The notes: generated by a model not told the origin, from the letters alone. A stretch of 64,000 nt of DNA from Steroidobacteraceae bacterium (GCA_019187495.1 JABAQN010000025.1:1-64000), one strand, 5' to 3'. Numbered from the stretch's first letter, positions 52,098 to 63,208 are shown. A program made the numbers and translations.

Positions 52098-53186
52098 ATG
52101 AAGCTGATCCCGACTGCGACCCTGGCCACTTCCGCGGCGTTCGCTGCATTGCTTTGCGCCGGCACAGCGTTGTCCGCCGCCCAGGCCGATGCACCGCGCG
52201 ACCCGCGCGAACTGCCGTACTACATGATCCCGAACATTCCCGATGCGGCGGAGGCCTACTGGGCCCCGGACTCGCGCCACCTGATCGCACAGACGCGTGA
52301 CAAGCGCGCCCTGCCGACGAAAAGCGGCGGGCTCGGCGCGCTGACCTGGATTTTCACCGCCGACGGCACCGAGATGTGGAACGTCAACGACCATGGACAG
52401 GACGGCTGCTCGTTCTTCTTCCCGGATGGCCAGCGCATCGTGTGGACCTCGACGCGCGACAACATGTCGATGCCGATCGGCAACTGGTCCGATTCCGACG
52501 ACTACCCGCAGGGCGCCGAGTTGTATTCGTCCGACCTGCACGGCGGCCACCTGAAGCGGCTCACGAACAACAAGTGGTATGAGGCCGAAGTTTCGGTGTC
52601 GCCCGACGGCAAGTGGATCACGTTCGGCCGGCAGATCGACGGCAAGATGGACATCTGGGTGATGCGATCGGACGGCACCGGCGAGTTCCAGGTCACGCGC
52701 ACCGACGACTGGCAGGAAGGCGCGCCGTTTTTCATGCCGGACAGCGAACACATCATTTTCCGCGCGTGGAAGCGCGCCGACTACAAGAAGGTGCGCCCGA
52801 CGCCGATGACCGTGTTCACGATCAGGCGCGACGGCACCGACTGGCGGCGCCACACCTTCGACAATGGCATGAACTGGCATCCGGTGCCGGCACCCGACGG
52901 CCGCCACTACGTGTATGTGAAAGCGCTGACCGAGTCGAACTGGGAAATCTATCTCGGCGATCTCGCGGGCGGTGAGCCGCGGCGGCTCACCTACTTCGAC
53001 AATCTCGACTTCCTGCCGCAGGTCTCGCCCGACGGCAAGAAGATGAACTGGGCCCGCGCGCGCGGGCCGGGCTTCATGCAGGGAATCCGCACCTACGTGA
53101 TGGACGTGTCATCGCTGAACCTGGGCCGCGAGCACGCGGTGCCGTTCGACCCGAACTGGGGACAACCGATGACGGCGGGGCGGTAG
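52098..53186 (+). CDS. Secreted TolB-like (PD40) beta-propeller protein
   Basis: 362 residues from ATG 52098 with a signal peptide (KLIPTATLATSAAFAALLCAGTALSAAQA). The body is a six-blade PD40/WD40-like propeller: YWAPDSRHLIAQT, FFPDGQRIVWTSTRD, VSVSPDGKWITFGRQIDGKMDIWVMRSDGTG, FMPDSEHIIFRAW, PAPDGRHYVYVKA and VSPDGKKMNWARA. There is no hydrolase domain, so it is a binding or scaffolding protein rather than a peptidase. Such proteins resemble TolB and the propeller part of S9 peptidases. It is flanked on both sides by palindrome copies 4 and 5. Confidence 0.9.
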   Translation: MKLIPTATLATSAAFAALLCAGTALSAAQADAPRDPRELPYYMIPNIPDAAEAYWAPDSRHLIAQTRDKRALPTKSGGLGALTWIFTADGTEMWNVNDHGQDGCSFFFPDGQRIVWTSTRDNMSMPIGNWSDSDDYPQGAELYSSDLHGGHLKRLTNNKWYEAEVSVSPDGKWITFGRQIDGKMDIWVMRSDGTGEFQVTRTDDWQEGAPFFMPDSEHIIFRAWKRADYKKVRPTPMTVFTIRRDGTDWRRHTFDNGMNWHPVPAPDGRHYVYVKALTESNWEIYLGDLAGGEPRRLTYFDNLDFLPQVSPDGKKMNWARARGPGFMQGIRTYVMDVSSLNLGREHAVPFDPNWGQPMTAGR

Positions 53187-53194
53187 CGGAAACC

Positions 53195-53269
53195 TGGTGC
53201 CGGGCTTTCGGTTGTTCGGTTATTCGGGCGCTTCGCCCGAATAACCGAACAACCGAAAGCCCGGCACCA
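53195..53269. repeat. 75-bp palindromic element, copy 5
   Basis: Left arm 53195-53224, centre CGGGCGCTTCGCCCG, right arm 53240-53269. Arms and centre pair perfectly, giving a 36-base-pair stem with a three-base loop (CTT). It is the most stable copy. It lies between the stops of two convergent genes, nine bases after the PD40 gene and about ten before the TonB receptor end. Confidence 0.98.
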
Positions 53270-53278
53270 TTGTTGCCT

Positions 53279-55930
<2,652 letters not shown>

Positions 55931-56093
55931 GATCTTCCCCCCTCGTTATGGAAGAGACGATCGAAGCCCCGCTTTTCCTCAGCAGCATCGCAGGCAGGAG
56001 CGCGACGAGCTTGACTCGAGCCGCGATGCGCGCCTAGTTTCGCGCCCCACGCCCGATCCGCGGCAACTCGACGGCTCGGCACACGGGAGCAAC

Positions 56094-57116
56094 ATGCTGA
56101 AGAAGACAGTCCTCCGCGCCGGATGCGTCCTGGCGACTCTCCTCGTGGCGAACCAGGCGCTCGCCCTCAACATCCTGCTGACCAATGACGACGGGTTCGA
56201 GAGCGCGCAGATCCGCGCGCTGTACGCGAGCCTCGAAGCGCGCGGGCACAGCGTCGTCATCTCCGCCCCGGCACAAAACCACAGCGGCTCCGGTGGCGCA
56301 ATGAATTTTCTCCAGCCCATCGGGCCGCTCACACGGCCCACTCGCGGCGGCACCGTACCCGCCGGCGAGCCGGGTGTCGGCCGTGATCGGTCCGATCCCG
56401 ATATCCACTATGTGAATGGCACACCGGTCATGTCGCTCCTCTACGGGCTCGACGTGATCGCATCGAGGAAATGGGGCGCAGCGCCCGATCTCGTGATTTC
56501 CGGCCCCAACGAGGGCAACAATCAAGGCATGATCAATCCCGCCTCGGGCACGTTCAACAATGCGTTGTTCGCGATCAATCGCGGCATTCCGGCCATCGCG
56601 GTGAGCACCGGCGAGGTGGCGCAGAAGAACGGACTGCCCACCGACCCCGGGGCGACCGAGTTCAGGATCGCCTCGCTGGTCGTTGCCCTGATCGAGCGGA
56701 TCGAACGGAACAACGAACGGGCGCACCGGAGGACATCGTTTCTGCCGCCGGGCACCGGCCTGAATGTGAATGTGCCGAAGTTCGATCCGGCACACGGCTG
56801 CACCCCGGAAAAGTACCACTTCACACGCGTCGGCACCGCCACCGCCTATCAGCCGGTTTTCTTCGAGAAGCTCTCGGAGAGTCCGGCGGCCGTCAGCTTC
56901 GGTGCCGCGTCTCCCTTGCCGGGTATCTCGTTCGTGCTGGCCGGTGGCAAGGCGCCGGCCGGCGTCCGGCTCGTCGAAGATGACGATCCGGACTCCGAGG
57001 CCAATGCGAACCAGGAGTGCTTCATTTCGATCAGCCCGATCCAGGGTGTGCCGGAAGCCTCGGCGGCGAATGCCAGGGCGGTGCGCGCACGGCTGCGGGG
57101 AATACCGACGAAATAG
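56094..57116 (+). CDS. SurE-like 5'/3'-nucleotidase, secreted
   Basis: 340 residues from ATG 56094 with GGGAG upstream. Unlike cytosolic SurE it has a signal peptide (MLKKTVLRAGCVLATLLVANQALA). The SurE core is recognisable: NILLTNDDGFESAQIRALYASLEARGHSVVISAPAQNHSGSGGAM (metal ligands in NDDG, N in APAQNHSG), VNGTPVMSLLYGL and DLVISGPNEGNNQGMINPASGTFNNALFAINRGIPAIAVST. Family members are metal-dependent nucleotidases or exopolyphosphatases. It stands alone on the forward strand between the broken receptor and the reverse-strand fecR-type gene. Confidence 0.9.
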   Translation: MLKKTVLRAGCVLATLLVANQALALNILLTNDDGFESAQIRALYASLEARGHSVVISAPAQNHSGSGGAMNFLQPIGPLTRPTRGGTVPAGEPGVGRDRSDPDIHYVNGTPVMSLLYGLDVIASRKWGAAPDLVISGPNEGNNQGMINPASGTFNNALFAINRGIPAIAVSTGEVAQKNGLPTDPGATEFRIASLVVALIERIERNNERAHRRTSFLPPGTGLNVNVPKFDPAHGCTPEKYHFTRVGTATAYQPVFFEKLSESPAAVSFGAASPLPGISFVLAGGKAPAGVRLVEDDDPDSEANANQECFISISPIQGVPEASAANARAVRARLRGIPTK

Positions 57117-57154
57117 CCCTGTCGTGCGGCCATCTGCCGCGCAAGAGCGGCTGG

Positions 57155-58114
57155 TCAATCCCGCTTTGCGAGGTGGAGCACGATCTGCGACTGCATGAGA
57201 TCGGCCCGCGCCGGAAGCAGCTCACACACCGAGCGGGCGAACGCCTCGGGATCGCCGGTACCGTAGACGCCACTGATATGCATGGCCGCGAGCGCCGCAT
57301 CGGCAATCACCAGCGGGCGGCGCGTGTAGCGGTTCATTTCAGCCACGGCCTCGGCGAGCGACCGGTCGTCGAAGACTGCGCGCCCCGTCTGCCACGCCGT
57401 CACCTCGTTGAGGTTCGGCTGATCCTGCACGACCCGCCCCGACCCTTCGAACACGATTCGTTCGCCCGCCGAGAGCATGCGGGTGGCCGATTGCGGCGCA
57501 TCGACCACCGGCTGGACTGCGACCCGACCCTCGATCAGGGCGACCGTGACTTCGTCATCGCGGCGAAACACATCGAAGGCGGTACCCACGGCAATCACCT
57601 GCCGGACGCCCGCCTGTACCCGAAAGGGCCGCAGTGGATCGGTCGCCACTTCGAAGTACGCCCGTCCCTCGATCAATTCGATCTGCCGTTGCTGCCGGGT
57701 GAAGGCGACGCGTATGCGCGTATGCGTATCCAGGGTCACGGAGGATCCATCGTCCAGGGCGATCCGCCGCTGTTCACCCACCCGGGTCCGGTAAGATTCG
57801 CCGCCCGCGAGCTGCCAGACACTCACGCCCGCGATCGAAGCCAGTGCCCCAGCGCCCCCGAGGACCAGCGCGCGCCGATTGACCGCGCGGAGAGGCCGAT
57901 GATCACGCCCGGCGTGCCTGCCCAGGCTGCCGGTCGCCTCCCAAACCTCCGATACACGTTCGAAAGCCTGGGCGTGCCGGGCGTCGTGCGTGAGCCACGC
58001 GCGAAAGCCGGCCTCATCCGCGGGCCCGCGCTCCTCCGAACGCAGCCGGGCCAGCCAGGCCGCGGCTTCGGCCCTGATGCTGTCGGTACTCTCTTCGCGC
58101 GGCACGCCAGACAC
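57155..58114 (-). CDS. FecR-type anti-sigma factor / transmembrane signal transducer
   Basis: 319 residues from GTG 58114, one base after the sigma-factor stop (TGAAGTG), a translationally coupled start; an in-frame TTG at 58141 is the alternative. The cytoplasmic part (EAAAWLARLRSEERGPADEAGFRAWLTHDARHAQAFERVSEVWEAT) is the sigma-regulating domain. One membrane helix follows (LVLGGAGALASIAGVSVWQLA, about 85-105). The periplasmic FecR domain contains RRIALDDGSSVTLDTHTRI, ELIEGRAYFEVA and FDDRSLAEAVAEMNRY. It would receive a signal from an STN-type receptor, for which the interrupted gene at 53279 is the obvious partner. Confidence 0.93.
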   Translation of the reverse strand: MSGVPREESTDSIRAEAAAWLARLRSEERGPADEAGFRAWLTHDARHAQAFERVSEVWEATGSLGRHAGRDHRPLRAVNRRALVLGGAGALASIAGVSVWQLAGGESYRTRVGEQRRIALDDGSSVTLDTHTRIRVAFTRQQRQIELIEGRAYFEVATDPLRPFRVQAGVRQVIAVGTAFDVFRRDDEVTVALIEGRVAVQPVVDAPQSATRMLSAGERIVFEGSGRVVQDQPNLNEVTAWQTGRAVFDDRSLAEAVAEMNRYTRRPLVIADAALAAMHISGVYGTGDPEAFARSVCELLPARADLMQSQIVLHLAKRD

Positions 58115-58115
58115 T

Positions 58116-58649
58116 TCACCAACCCTCTGTCCAACCGGCAAGGAACAATGCCGCCTTTGCGACGTGCTTCTCGACGGCGCTGACTGTGATACCGAATCGG
58201 GCGGCGATTTCCCGGTACTTCAGCCCATCGACCCGATGCATCAGGAAGACCTGCCGGGTCCGCGGGCTCAATGCTGCCAGACCCGCCTGCACCCTTTCCA
58301 GACGTTCTCGGGTCTCCAAAACCTCATCATGCAGCGGCTGGCCGTCCGCCAGGTCGATCATCCTGTAGACAGAATCCGGGATCTCGGCCCGCACCCGCTC
58401 GTGGCGCGCCTCGTCGACTGCGATATTGGCAGCCACCCGAACCAGAAAGGCAGCCGGATTCTCGACCGCATGCCGCGCGCGGTACTCCTCGAGACGCAGG
58501 AACGCCGAATGCAGCAAGTCCTCCGCACGCTGCGGATCGCGCGTGACCCTGGCTACGCGTCGCACCAGCGCTCGCCACCCGCCGCGATCGCGTGGCAGTC
58601 GTTCCTGGGACAAGGCCTGCTCCCCCCGGCGCACACTCGCTCCCTGCAC
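58116..58649 (-). CDS. ECF sigma factor, FecI-type
   Basis: 177 residues from GTG 58649. Region 2: DPQRAEDLLHSAFLRLEEYRARHAVENPAAFLVRVAANIAVDEARHERVR; region 4: GLAALSPRTRQVFLMHRVDGLKYREIAARFGITVSAVEKHVAKAALFL. The closing AVEKHVAKA segment is the FecI-type hallmark. A TTG at 58613 preceded by GGGGGAG is an alternative start and would remove twelve non-conserved residues. It is followed directly by fecR-type 57155 and presumably directs transcription of an iron-uptake gene set, as in the Fec paradigm. It is divergent from the metal-uptake operon, 73 bases away. Confidence 0.92.
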   Translation of the reverse strand: MQGASVRRGEQALSQERLPRDRGGWRALVRRVARVTRDPQRAEDLLHSAFLRLEEYRARHAVENPAAFLVRVAANIAVDEARHERVRAEIPDSVYRMIDLADGQPLHDEVLETRERLERVQAGLAALSPRTRQVFLMHRVDGLKYREIAARFGITVSAVEKHVAKAALFLAGWTEGW

Positions 58650-58722
58650 CGAAGGCTAACATCCGATGCGGCAATCGGGCAGAGGGCGGGCGAGATTGCC
58701 AAGTCATCAGGTGTGCGCCAAC

Positions 58723-59094
58723 ATGGGTGCGGAACGTCGCCATGGACACCGCGAGTCGAGCCCGGAGCATCAGGCCCTGAGCAGAGCCCGAGTCAACCTG
58801 ATCACGCGCCTGCTGTCGCTCGCGCTGCTTTGCGCCCAACTCGGTGCGCAGGCGCACGCTTATTCACATTTCGGCTCCGATCCGCACGGCGCGCCGGCAA
58901 CCACCCAGCTTTGCAGCGCCTGCCTGTCGATCACGCCGCTGTGCGGCGCGGTCGGTCCGGCGCCGCTCGCACTGCCCGTCGATCTGCGCACGGCGCAGAT
59001 CGTCGTGCCTGCCGAATCCGTCGCTCCGGCGGATCGTTTCCACCACCCCGCTTTCCGCTCCCGCGCTCCGCCCGCCGTCCTTCGCGCCGACTGA
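58723..59094 (+). CDS. Small DUF2946-like secreted protein
   Basis: 123 residues from ATG 58723; the start is not certain. A hydrophobic signal region (NLITRLLSLALLCAQLGAQAHA) is followed by YSHFGSDPHGAPATTQLCSACLSITPLCGAV. The QAHAYSH and CSAC motifs are typical of the DUF2946-like proteins often encoded at the head of metal-uptake operons, possibly metal-binding through the cysteines and histidines. It is the first of four co-directional genes ending in the metal ABC permease, which supports a metal role (inference). Confidence 0.7.
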   Translation: MGAERRHGHRESSPEHQALSRARVNLITRLLSLALLCAQLGAQAHAYSHFGSDPHGAPATTQLCSACLSITPLCGAVGPAPLALPVDLRTAQIVVPAESVAPADRFHHPAFRSRAPPAVLRAD

Positions 59095-59148
59095 TCACAC
59101 GACCGCGCGTGCGCGGCCGTGAACGTTCGCTTCGCGAGGAGACGTTCC

Positions 59149-60534
59149 ATGACTCCAGTTCGACCCATCGTGGCGCTGTGCGCGCTCGGGTTGGCTTCCA
59201 TGCCTTCCTTCGCCGCCACCGCGGACGATGCCGCGGGCCTGCGCGCCGAACTCGACGCGCTCAAGGCCGATTACGCAACGCGCATCGGGGCGCTCGAGGC
59301 GCGCATCGCGCAGCTCGAGGCGGCGGCATCCAACGCGCGACAGCCGGCGCCCGCAGCTTCCGCACCGCCCGCCGATGCCACACGCAGCGCCGCGACGGCC
59401 TTCAACCCGGCGATTTCCCTGATCATCGGTGGCAGCTACACCGCCACATCACGCAATCCGGACGACTGGCGATTGGCTGGCTTCATGCCGGCGGGTGGCG
59501 AAACCGGCCCCGGCGATCGCAGTTTCAACCTCGGTGAATCGGAACTCACGCTGGCGGCGAACGTCGACCCGTATTTTTCGGCCACGATGACCGCGGCGAT
59601 CTCCGGCGAGAACGAGATCGAGGTCGAGGAGGCCTTCTTTCGCACGCTCGCGCTGCCCGCGGGGTTCAGCGCGAAAGGCGGCCGCTTCTTCTCCGCCTTC
59701 GGCTACCTGAACGAGGTACACGCACACGCCTGGGACTTCGTCGATCAACCGCTCGTGTACCAGGCGTTCTTCGGCAACCAGATGGCGCAGGACGGGTTGC
59801 AGGTGAAGTGGCTCGCGCCGACCGATCTCTTTCTCGAGTTCGGCGCCGAAGCGGGCAACGGCGACGCATTCCCGGCGACGCATCGCCAGCGAAACGGCGT
59901 CAACGCCACCGCGCTCTTCGCGCACGTCGGCGGCGATCTCGGCGTCGCGACGAGCTGGCGGGCGGGTGCCGCGTGGCTCGATCAGCGCGCGACGGATCGT
60001 GCCTACGACGACATCGACGCCCTCGGCAATCCGGTCATCGATGCTTTCAGTGGTACCGCCCGCACCTGGATCTTCGACGCGGTGCTCAAGTGGACGCCGG
60101 GTGACGCCACGCGCCGGCAGCTGAAGCTGCAGGGCGAGTACATGCGTCGCAGCGAACGCGGCGCGCTCGCCTACGACGTGGACGCGCTCGATCTCGCGGG
60201 CGGCTATCGCAGCGAGCAATCCGGCTGGTACCTGCAGGGCGTCTATCAGTTCAATCCACGCTGGCGGGCCGGACTGCGCTACGACGCGCTCGATTCCGGC
60301 GCGTCCTTCATCGGGCTCGTCGACGACGGCACGTTGCCCGTCGGCGCCTTCCCGCGACTGCGCGTCGCGGATCCGGATCGCGTATCGCTGATGCTCGACT
60401 GGAACCCGAGCGAGTTCACGCGCCTGCGCGTGCAGGTGAGCCGGGACGAGGCGCGCGCCGACGGTGATCCGGACCGGCAACTGAAGCTGCAATACCTCCA
60501 CGGCATCGGCGCGCACGGCGCGCACAAGTATTAG
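59149..60534 (+). CDS. Outer-membrane beta-barrel protein of a metal-uptake operon
   Basis: 461 residues from ATG 59149 (GGAG eight bases upstream). A signal peptide ends SFAATADD. A coiled-coil segment (LRAELDALKADYATRIGALEARIAQLEAAASNA, about 25-60) and a proline/alanine linker follow, then a porin-like barrel of alternating strands (NPAISLIIGGSYTAT, AWDFVDQPLVYQAFFGNQMAQDGLQVKWLAPTDLFLEFGAEAG) ending QLKLQYLHGIGAHGAHKY. Histidine-rich spots (NEVHAHAWDF, the HGIGAHGAH tail) hint at metal binding. It resembles porins such as OprO/P in layout, but no family is assigned. It is probably the outer-membrane entry route for the metal captured by the next gene product. Confidence 0.82.
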   Translation: MTPVRPIVALCALGLASMPSFAATADDAAGLRAELDALKADYATRIGALEARIAQLEAAASNARQPAPAASAPPADATRSAATAFNPAISLIIGGSYTATSRNPDDWRLAGFMPAGGETGPGDRSFNLGESELTLAANVDPYFSATMTAAISGENEIEVEEAFFRTLALPAGFSAKGGRFFSAFGYLNEVHAHAWDFVDQPLVYQAFFGNQMAQDGLQVKWLAPTDLFLEFGAEAGNGDAFPATHRQRNGVNATALFAHVGGDLGVATSWRAGAAWLDQRATDRAYDDIDALGNPVIDAFSGTARTWIFDAVLKWTPGDATRRQLKLQGEYMRRSERGALAYDVDALDLAGGYRSEQSGWYLQGVYQFNPRWRAGLRYDALDSGASFIGLVDDGTLPVGAFPRLRVADPDRVSLMLDWNPSEFTRLRVQVSRDEARADGDPDRQLKLQYLHGIGAHGAHKY

Positions 60535-60544
60535 GAGCACCCGC

Positions 60545-61453
60545 ATGACGGCACTCAACCGCAACGCAATCGCGTTCCTTGCCATCCTCTGCTGCGCCGC
60601 GCCCGCCCACGGGGCAATGCGCATCCTCGCGACCACGAGCGACTGGGGCGCCCTCGCCCGCGAACTCGGTGGCGACAAAGTCGATGTGTACGTGGCAACC
60701 ACGGCGAAACAGGATGTCCATCGCGTCGAGGCGAAGCCGAGTCTCGTCGCGCGGGCGCGCACCGCCGACCTGCTCGTTGCGACCGGCGCGGAACTCGAGA
60801 TCGGCTGGCTGCCGGTACTCGTGCGCGAATCCGGCAATCCGCGCATCCAGCCGGGCGCGACCGGCTACTTCGAGGCCGCGGCACAGCTGAAGCTGCTCGA
60901 CGTGCCGGTGCACTTCGATCGCGCGATGGGGGATATCCATCCGCAGGGCAATCCGCACGTGCAACTCGATCCGCGCAATATCGCCATCGTGGCGAAGGCG
61001 CTCGCGGCACGCCTCGCGGTGATCGACGCGTCGAACGCGACGTACTACGCGCAGCGGGCGGCGGATTTCGAAACTCGCTGGCAACAGGCGATCGCACGCT
61101 GGACGGCACGGGCGGCGCCGCTCGAGGGCGTGCCCATCGTCGTGATGCACAAGGACCAGGCCTATCTCTGCCATTGGCTCGGGCTCGTGGAGGTGGCCGC
61201 GATCGAGCCGAAGCCGGGCGTGCCGCCGAGTGCCGGTTACCTCGGGGAGCTCGTCGTGAAACTCGGTGCGTCGCCGCCGAAAATGATACTGCGCAACGCC
61301 TACAACGATCCGAAGGCGTCCGAGTGGCTCGGCGGGCGCATTCATGTGCCGGTGGTGCTGCTGCCATTCTCGGTCGGCGGCACGCCGGGCGCGAAGGATC
61401 TCTTCGGGCTTTTCGATGACACGCTCGACCGTCTGCTGGCGGTGCCGCGATGA
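60545..61453 (+). CDS. Metal ABC transporter substrate-binding protein (ZnuA/cluster A-1)
   Basis: 302 residues; GGAG precedes the ATG and the signal peptide is MTALNRNAIAFLAILCCAAPAHGA. Metal ligands typical of the A-1 family are visible: QDVHRVEAKPS, GNPHVQLDP and VMHKDQAYLCHWLGL, then a late acidic ligand region (RNAYNDPKASEWL). There is no histidine-rich loop like that of E. coli ZnuA. Zinc is the likeliest metal, but manganese cannot be excluded. It starts ten bases after the outer-membrane protein gene, and its stop overlaps the permease ATG. Confidence 0.9.
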   Translation: MTALNRNAIAFLAILCCAAPAHGAMRILATTSDWGALARELGGDKVDVYVATTAKQDVHRVEAKPSLVARARTADLLVATGAELEIGWLPVLVRESGNPRIQPGATGYFEAAAQLKLLDVPVHFDRAMGDIHPQGNPHVQLDPRNIAIVAKALAARLAVIDASNATYYAQRAADFETRWQQAIARWTARAAPLEGVPIVVMHKDQAYLCHWLGLVEVAAIEPKPGVPPSAGYLGELVVKLGASPPKMILRNAYNDPKASEWLGGRIHVPVVLLPFSVGGTPGAKDLFGLFDDTLDRLLAVPR

Positions 61454-62235
61454 GTCTCTTCGACACCGATATCGCGATCCTGTGGCCCGCGCTGCTCGCG
61501 GGGCTGCTCGTCGCCGTCTCGCACGTGCCGCTCGGCCAGCAGGTGCTCGCGCGCGGCATCGTGTTCATCGATCTCGCCATCGCACAGGTTGCCGGACTCG
61601 GCGTGATCGCAGCGAACGGCTTCGGGCTCGAGCTGACCGGCTGGGGCTCACAGGCAGCCGCCGGCGCCGCAGCGCTCGCCGGCGCGCTGCTGCTCACCTG
61701 GACCGAGCGCAAGCGACCGGAAGTACAGGAGGCGCTGATCGGCATCCTCTTCGTGCTCGCGTCCACCGCGCAGATCCTGCTGCTCGCCAACGATCCGCAC
61801 GGCGGCGACAACCTGAAGGACCTTCTCGCGGGCCAGATCCTCTGGGTGTCGAATGCCCAGCTGATCCGCACTGCCGTCGTGACCGCGATCTTCGCGGCCG
61901 TCTGGTTCCTCTGGCGCGAACGGATCGGCCGCGTCGGGTTCTACGTGCTGTTCGCACTCGTCGTGACGGCCTCGGTGCAGCTCGTCGGCGTCTACCTCGT
62001 GTTCACGACGCTGATCGTGCCGGCGGTCGCCACCTGTCGCCTCGCGGCCAAGCGCCGGCTCGTGTTCGGCTACGCCGTGGCGTTCGCCAGCTATCTGGCG
62101 GGGCTTGCGATCTCCGTCGTGACGGATCTGCCGTCGAGCGCGGTGATCGTGTGGACGATGGCGCTCTTCGCCCTGGGCACGCACCTGGTGCCGGGCTTTC
62201 GGTTGTTCGGTTATTCGCGCGAAGCGCCGGAATAA
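61450..62235 (+). CDS. Metal ABC transporter permease (ZnuB/ABC-3 family), C-terminus supplied by a palindrome
   Basis: 261 residues with seven or eight membrane helices; FIDLAIAQVAGLGVIAANGFG, ALIGILFVLASTAQILLLANDPHGGDNLKDLLAGQIL and GVYLVFTTLIVPAVATC are ABC-3 permease hallmarks. ATG 61450 overlaps the binding-protein stop. The natural chain appears to end near MALFALGTH. The last residues, LVPGFRLFGYSREAPE, and the stop codon are encoded by palindrome copy 6. No gene for an ATP-binding subunit lies in this operon, so the ATPase must come from elsewhere or the transporter is incomplete. Confidence 0.92.
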   Translation: MSLFDTDIAILWPALLAGLLVAVSHVPLGQQVLARGIVFIDLAIAQVAGLGVIAANGFGLELTGWGSQAAAGAAALAGALLLTWTERKRPEVQEALIGILFVLASTAQILLLANDPHGGDNLKDLLAGQILWVSNAQLIRTAVVTAIFAAVWFLWRERIGRVGFYVLFALVVTASVQLVGVYLVFTTLIVPAVATCRLAAKRRLVFGYAVAFASYLAGLAISVVTDLPSSAVIVWTMALFALGTHLVPGFRLFGYSREAPE

Positions 62236-62260
62236 CCGAACAACCGAAAGCCCGGCACCA
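62186..62260. repeat. 75-bp palindromic element, copy 6, inside two convergent genes
   Basis: Left arm 62186-62215, centre CGCGCGAAGCGCCGG (partly mispaired), right arm 62231-62260; arms perfectly complementary. It lies inside the 3' ends of both flanking genes. The permease reads it on the forward strand as VPGFRLFGYSREAPE then TAA, the sulfotransferase-like gene reads it on the reverse strand as VPGFRLFGYSGASRE then TAA. The two genes overlap by 25 bases within it. Confidence 0.97.
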
Positions 62261-63185
62261 CGCCCAGCCGCGCGAGTGCCGGCCGTGCTATTTCGTCGAC
62301 GGCGCGACGCAGTTCTGCGCTGGCCGCGGCCTGCTTGGTCGCCGCGTCGCCGCTGAAGGGTGTCGTGCTCGTGACCGGCGCTTTTGCATGCCGGGTCGCG
62401 GCCTGCGCCATGCGGTCGCGCGCCACCTCACTCACGGGCAACGAAAAGTGCGGCGCGACGTCGCCCCACGTTGCCCCAGGCAATTCGGCATATTCGACCA
62501 GGCGGCCCTTTCCCGGATCGAGGCGCACGACGGAATCACAGAATGCGGCATAGGTGCGAGCGACGAGTTCTTCGTTGCTTCGCGAGCGGTTCTGCGGGTC
62601 GACAATCGTTGCAAAGCGCCGCGACATCTCGTCCGTCCCGAGCAACCAGCCGGGCGGCCGCTGCAGCAGCGACACGCAGACCTCGACCGGATCCCGCAGG
62701 CACAGCACCCAGGGCGAATCCGGGAATGCCTCGGTGAGCAGGTCGCAATGGAGCGTATTCCAGCTCGTGAGCTTCAGGACGTAAGGCCGCGCCGCGTGCG
62801 CCGCGAATGCGGCGCCCAACGATCGCAGCGCCGCGACCATTCGTGCGTGCGGCCAGGGCTGCGGCGGGCGCAGGATTTCATTGACCGGCGGCGGCTCGGC
62901 GTAAACGGCGCAGCCGCCCTGCAATTTCAACAGTTGCGACACGAGCGTCGAGCCGCAGCGCGCGACATGGAAGATGATCCCGGCAGGACCCGACCCGGGC
63001 GGCGCGCGACCGAGATCCTGCATCTCGATCTGCACATACTCCTCCGGCGCCGCACTGCGGGCGAGCGTCTCCTTCATGAACGGGTCGTGCAGTTCCGGCA
63101 CCGCGATGTCGCGCAGTTGAAGGTATAGCCCGGTCGGATGCAGCGCCGCGCGCGCCGGCAGCCAGTCCCCCTGCCCGTGATGCAT
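62211..63185 (-). CDS. Sulfotransferase-like P-loop protein, C-terminus supplied by a palindrome
   Basis: 324 residues, a paralogue of the protein at 14596. The P-loop-like GIIFHVARCGSTLVSQLL is at about residue 69. YVLKLTSWNTLHCDLLTEAFPDSPWVLCLRDPVEVCVSLLQRP matches the 3'-phosphate-binding region of sulfotransferases. LVEYAELPGATWGDVAPHF is typical of this bacterial branch. The substrate is unknown. The last 15 residues, VPGFRLFGYSGASRE, come from palindrome copy 6. It is divergent from the JmjC-type oxygenase gene at 63209, which is again the sulfotransferase/oxygenase pairing seen at 419-2697. Confidence 0.85.
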   Translation of the reverse strand: MHHGQGDWLPARAALHPTGLYLQLRDIAVPELHDPFMKETLARSAAPEEYVQIEMQDLGRAPPGSGPAGIIFHVARCGSTLVSQLLKLQGGCAVYAEPPPVNEILRPPQPWPHARMVAALRSLGAAFAAHAARPYVLKLTSWNTLHCDLLTEAFPDSPWVLCLRDPVEVCVSLLQRPPGWLLGTDEMSRRFATIVDPQNRSRSNEELVARTYAAFCDSVVRLDPGKGRLVEYAELPGATWGDVAPHFSLPVSEVARDRMAQAATRHAKAPVTSTTPFSGDAATKQAAASAELRRAVDEIARPALARLGVVPGFRLFGYSGASRE

Positions 63186-63208
63186 GCGCCATGCTAACGT
63201 CTCGCGCC

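Noticed and set aside
53195-53269. Calling the 75-bp palindromes intrinsic terminators
   Set aside because: Very stable stems but no U-tract on either strand in any copy, and copy 2 lies next to a separate true terminator. They may still affect mRNA ends.
62161-62235. Treating the VPGFRLFGY tail as a conserved functional motif of the permease or the sulfotransferase-like protein
   Set aside because: The same peptide appears at the ends of unrelated frames wherever a palindrome copy lies, so it is element-encoded sequence.
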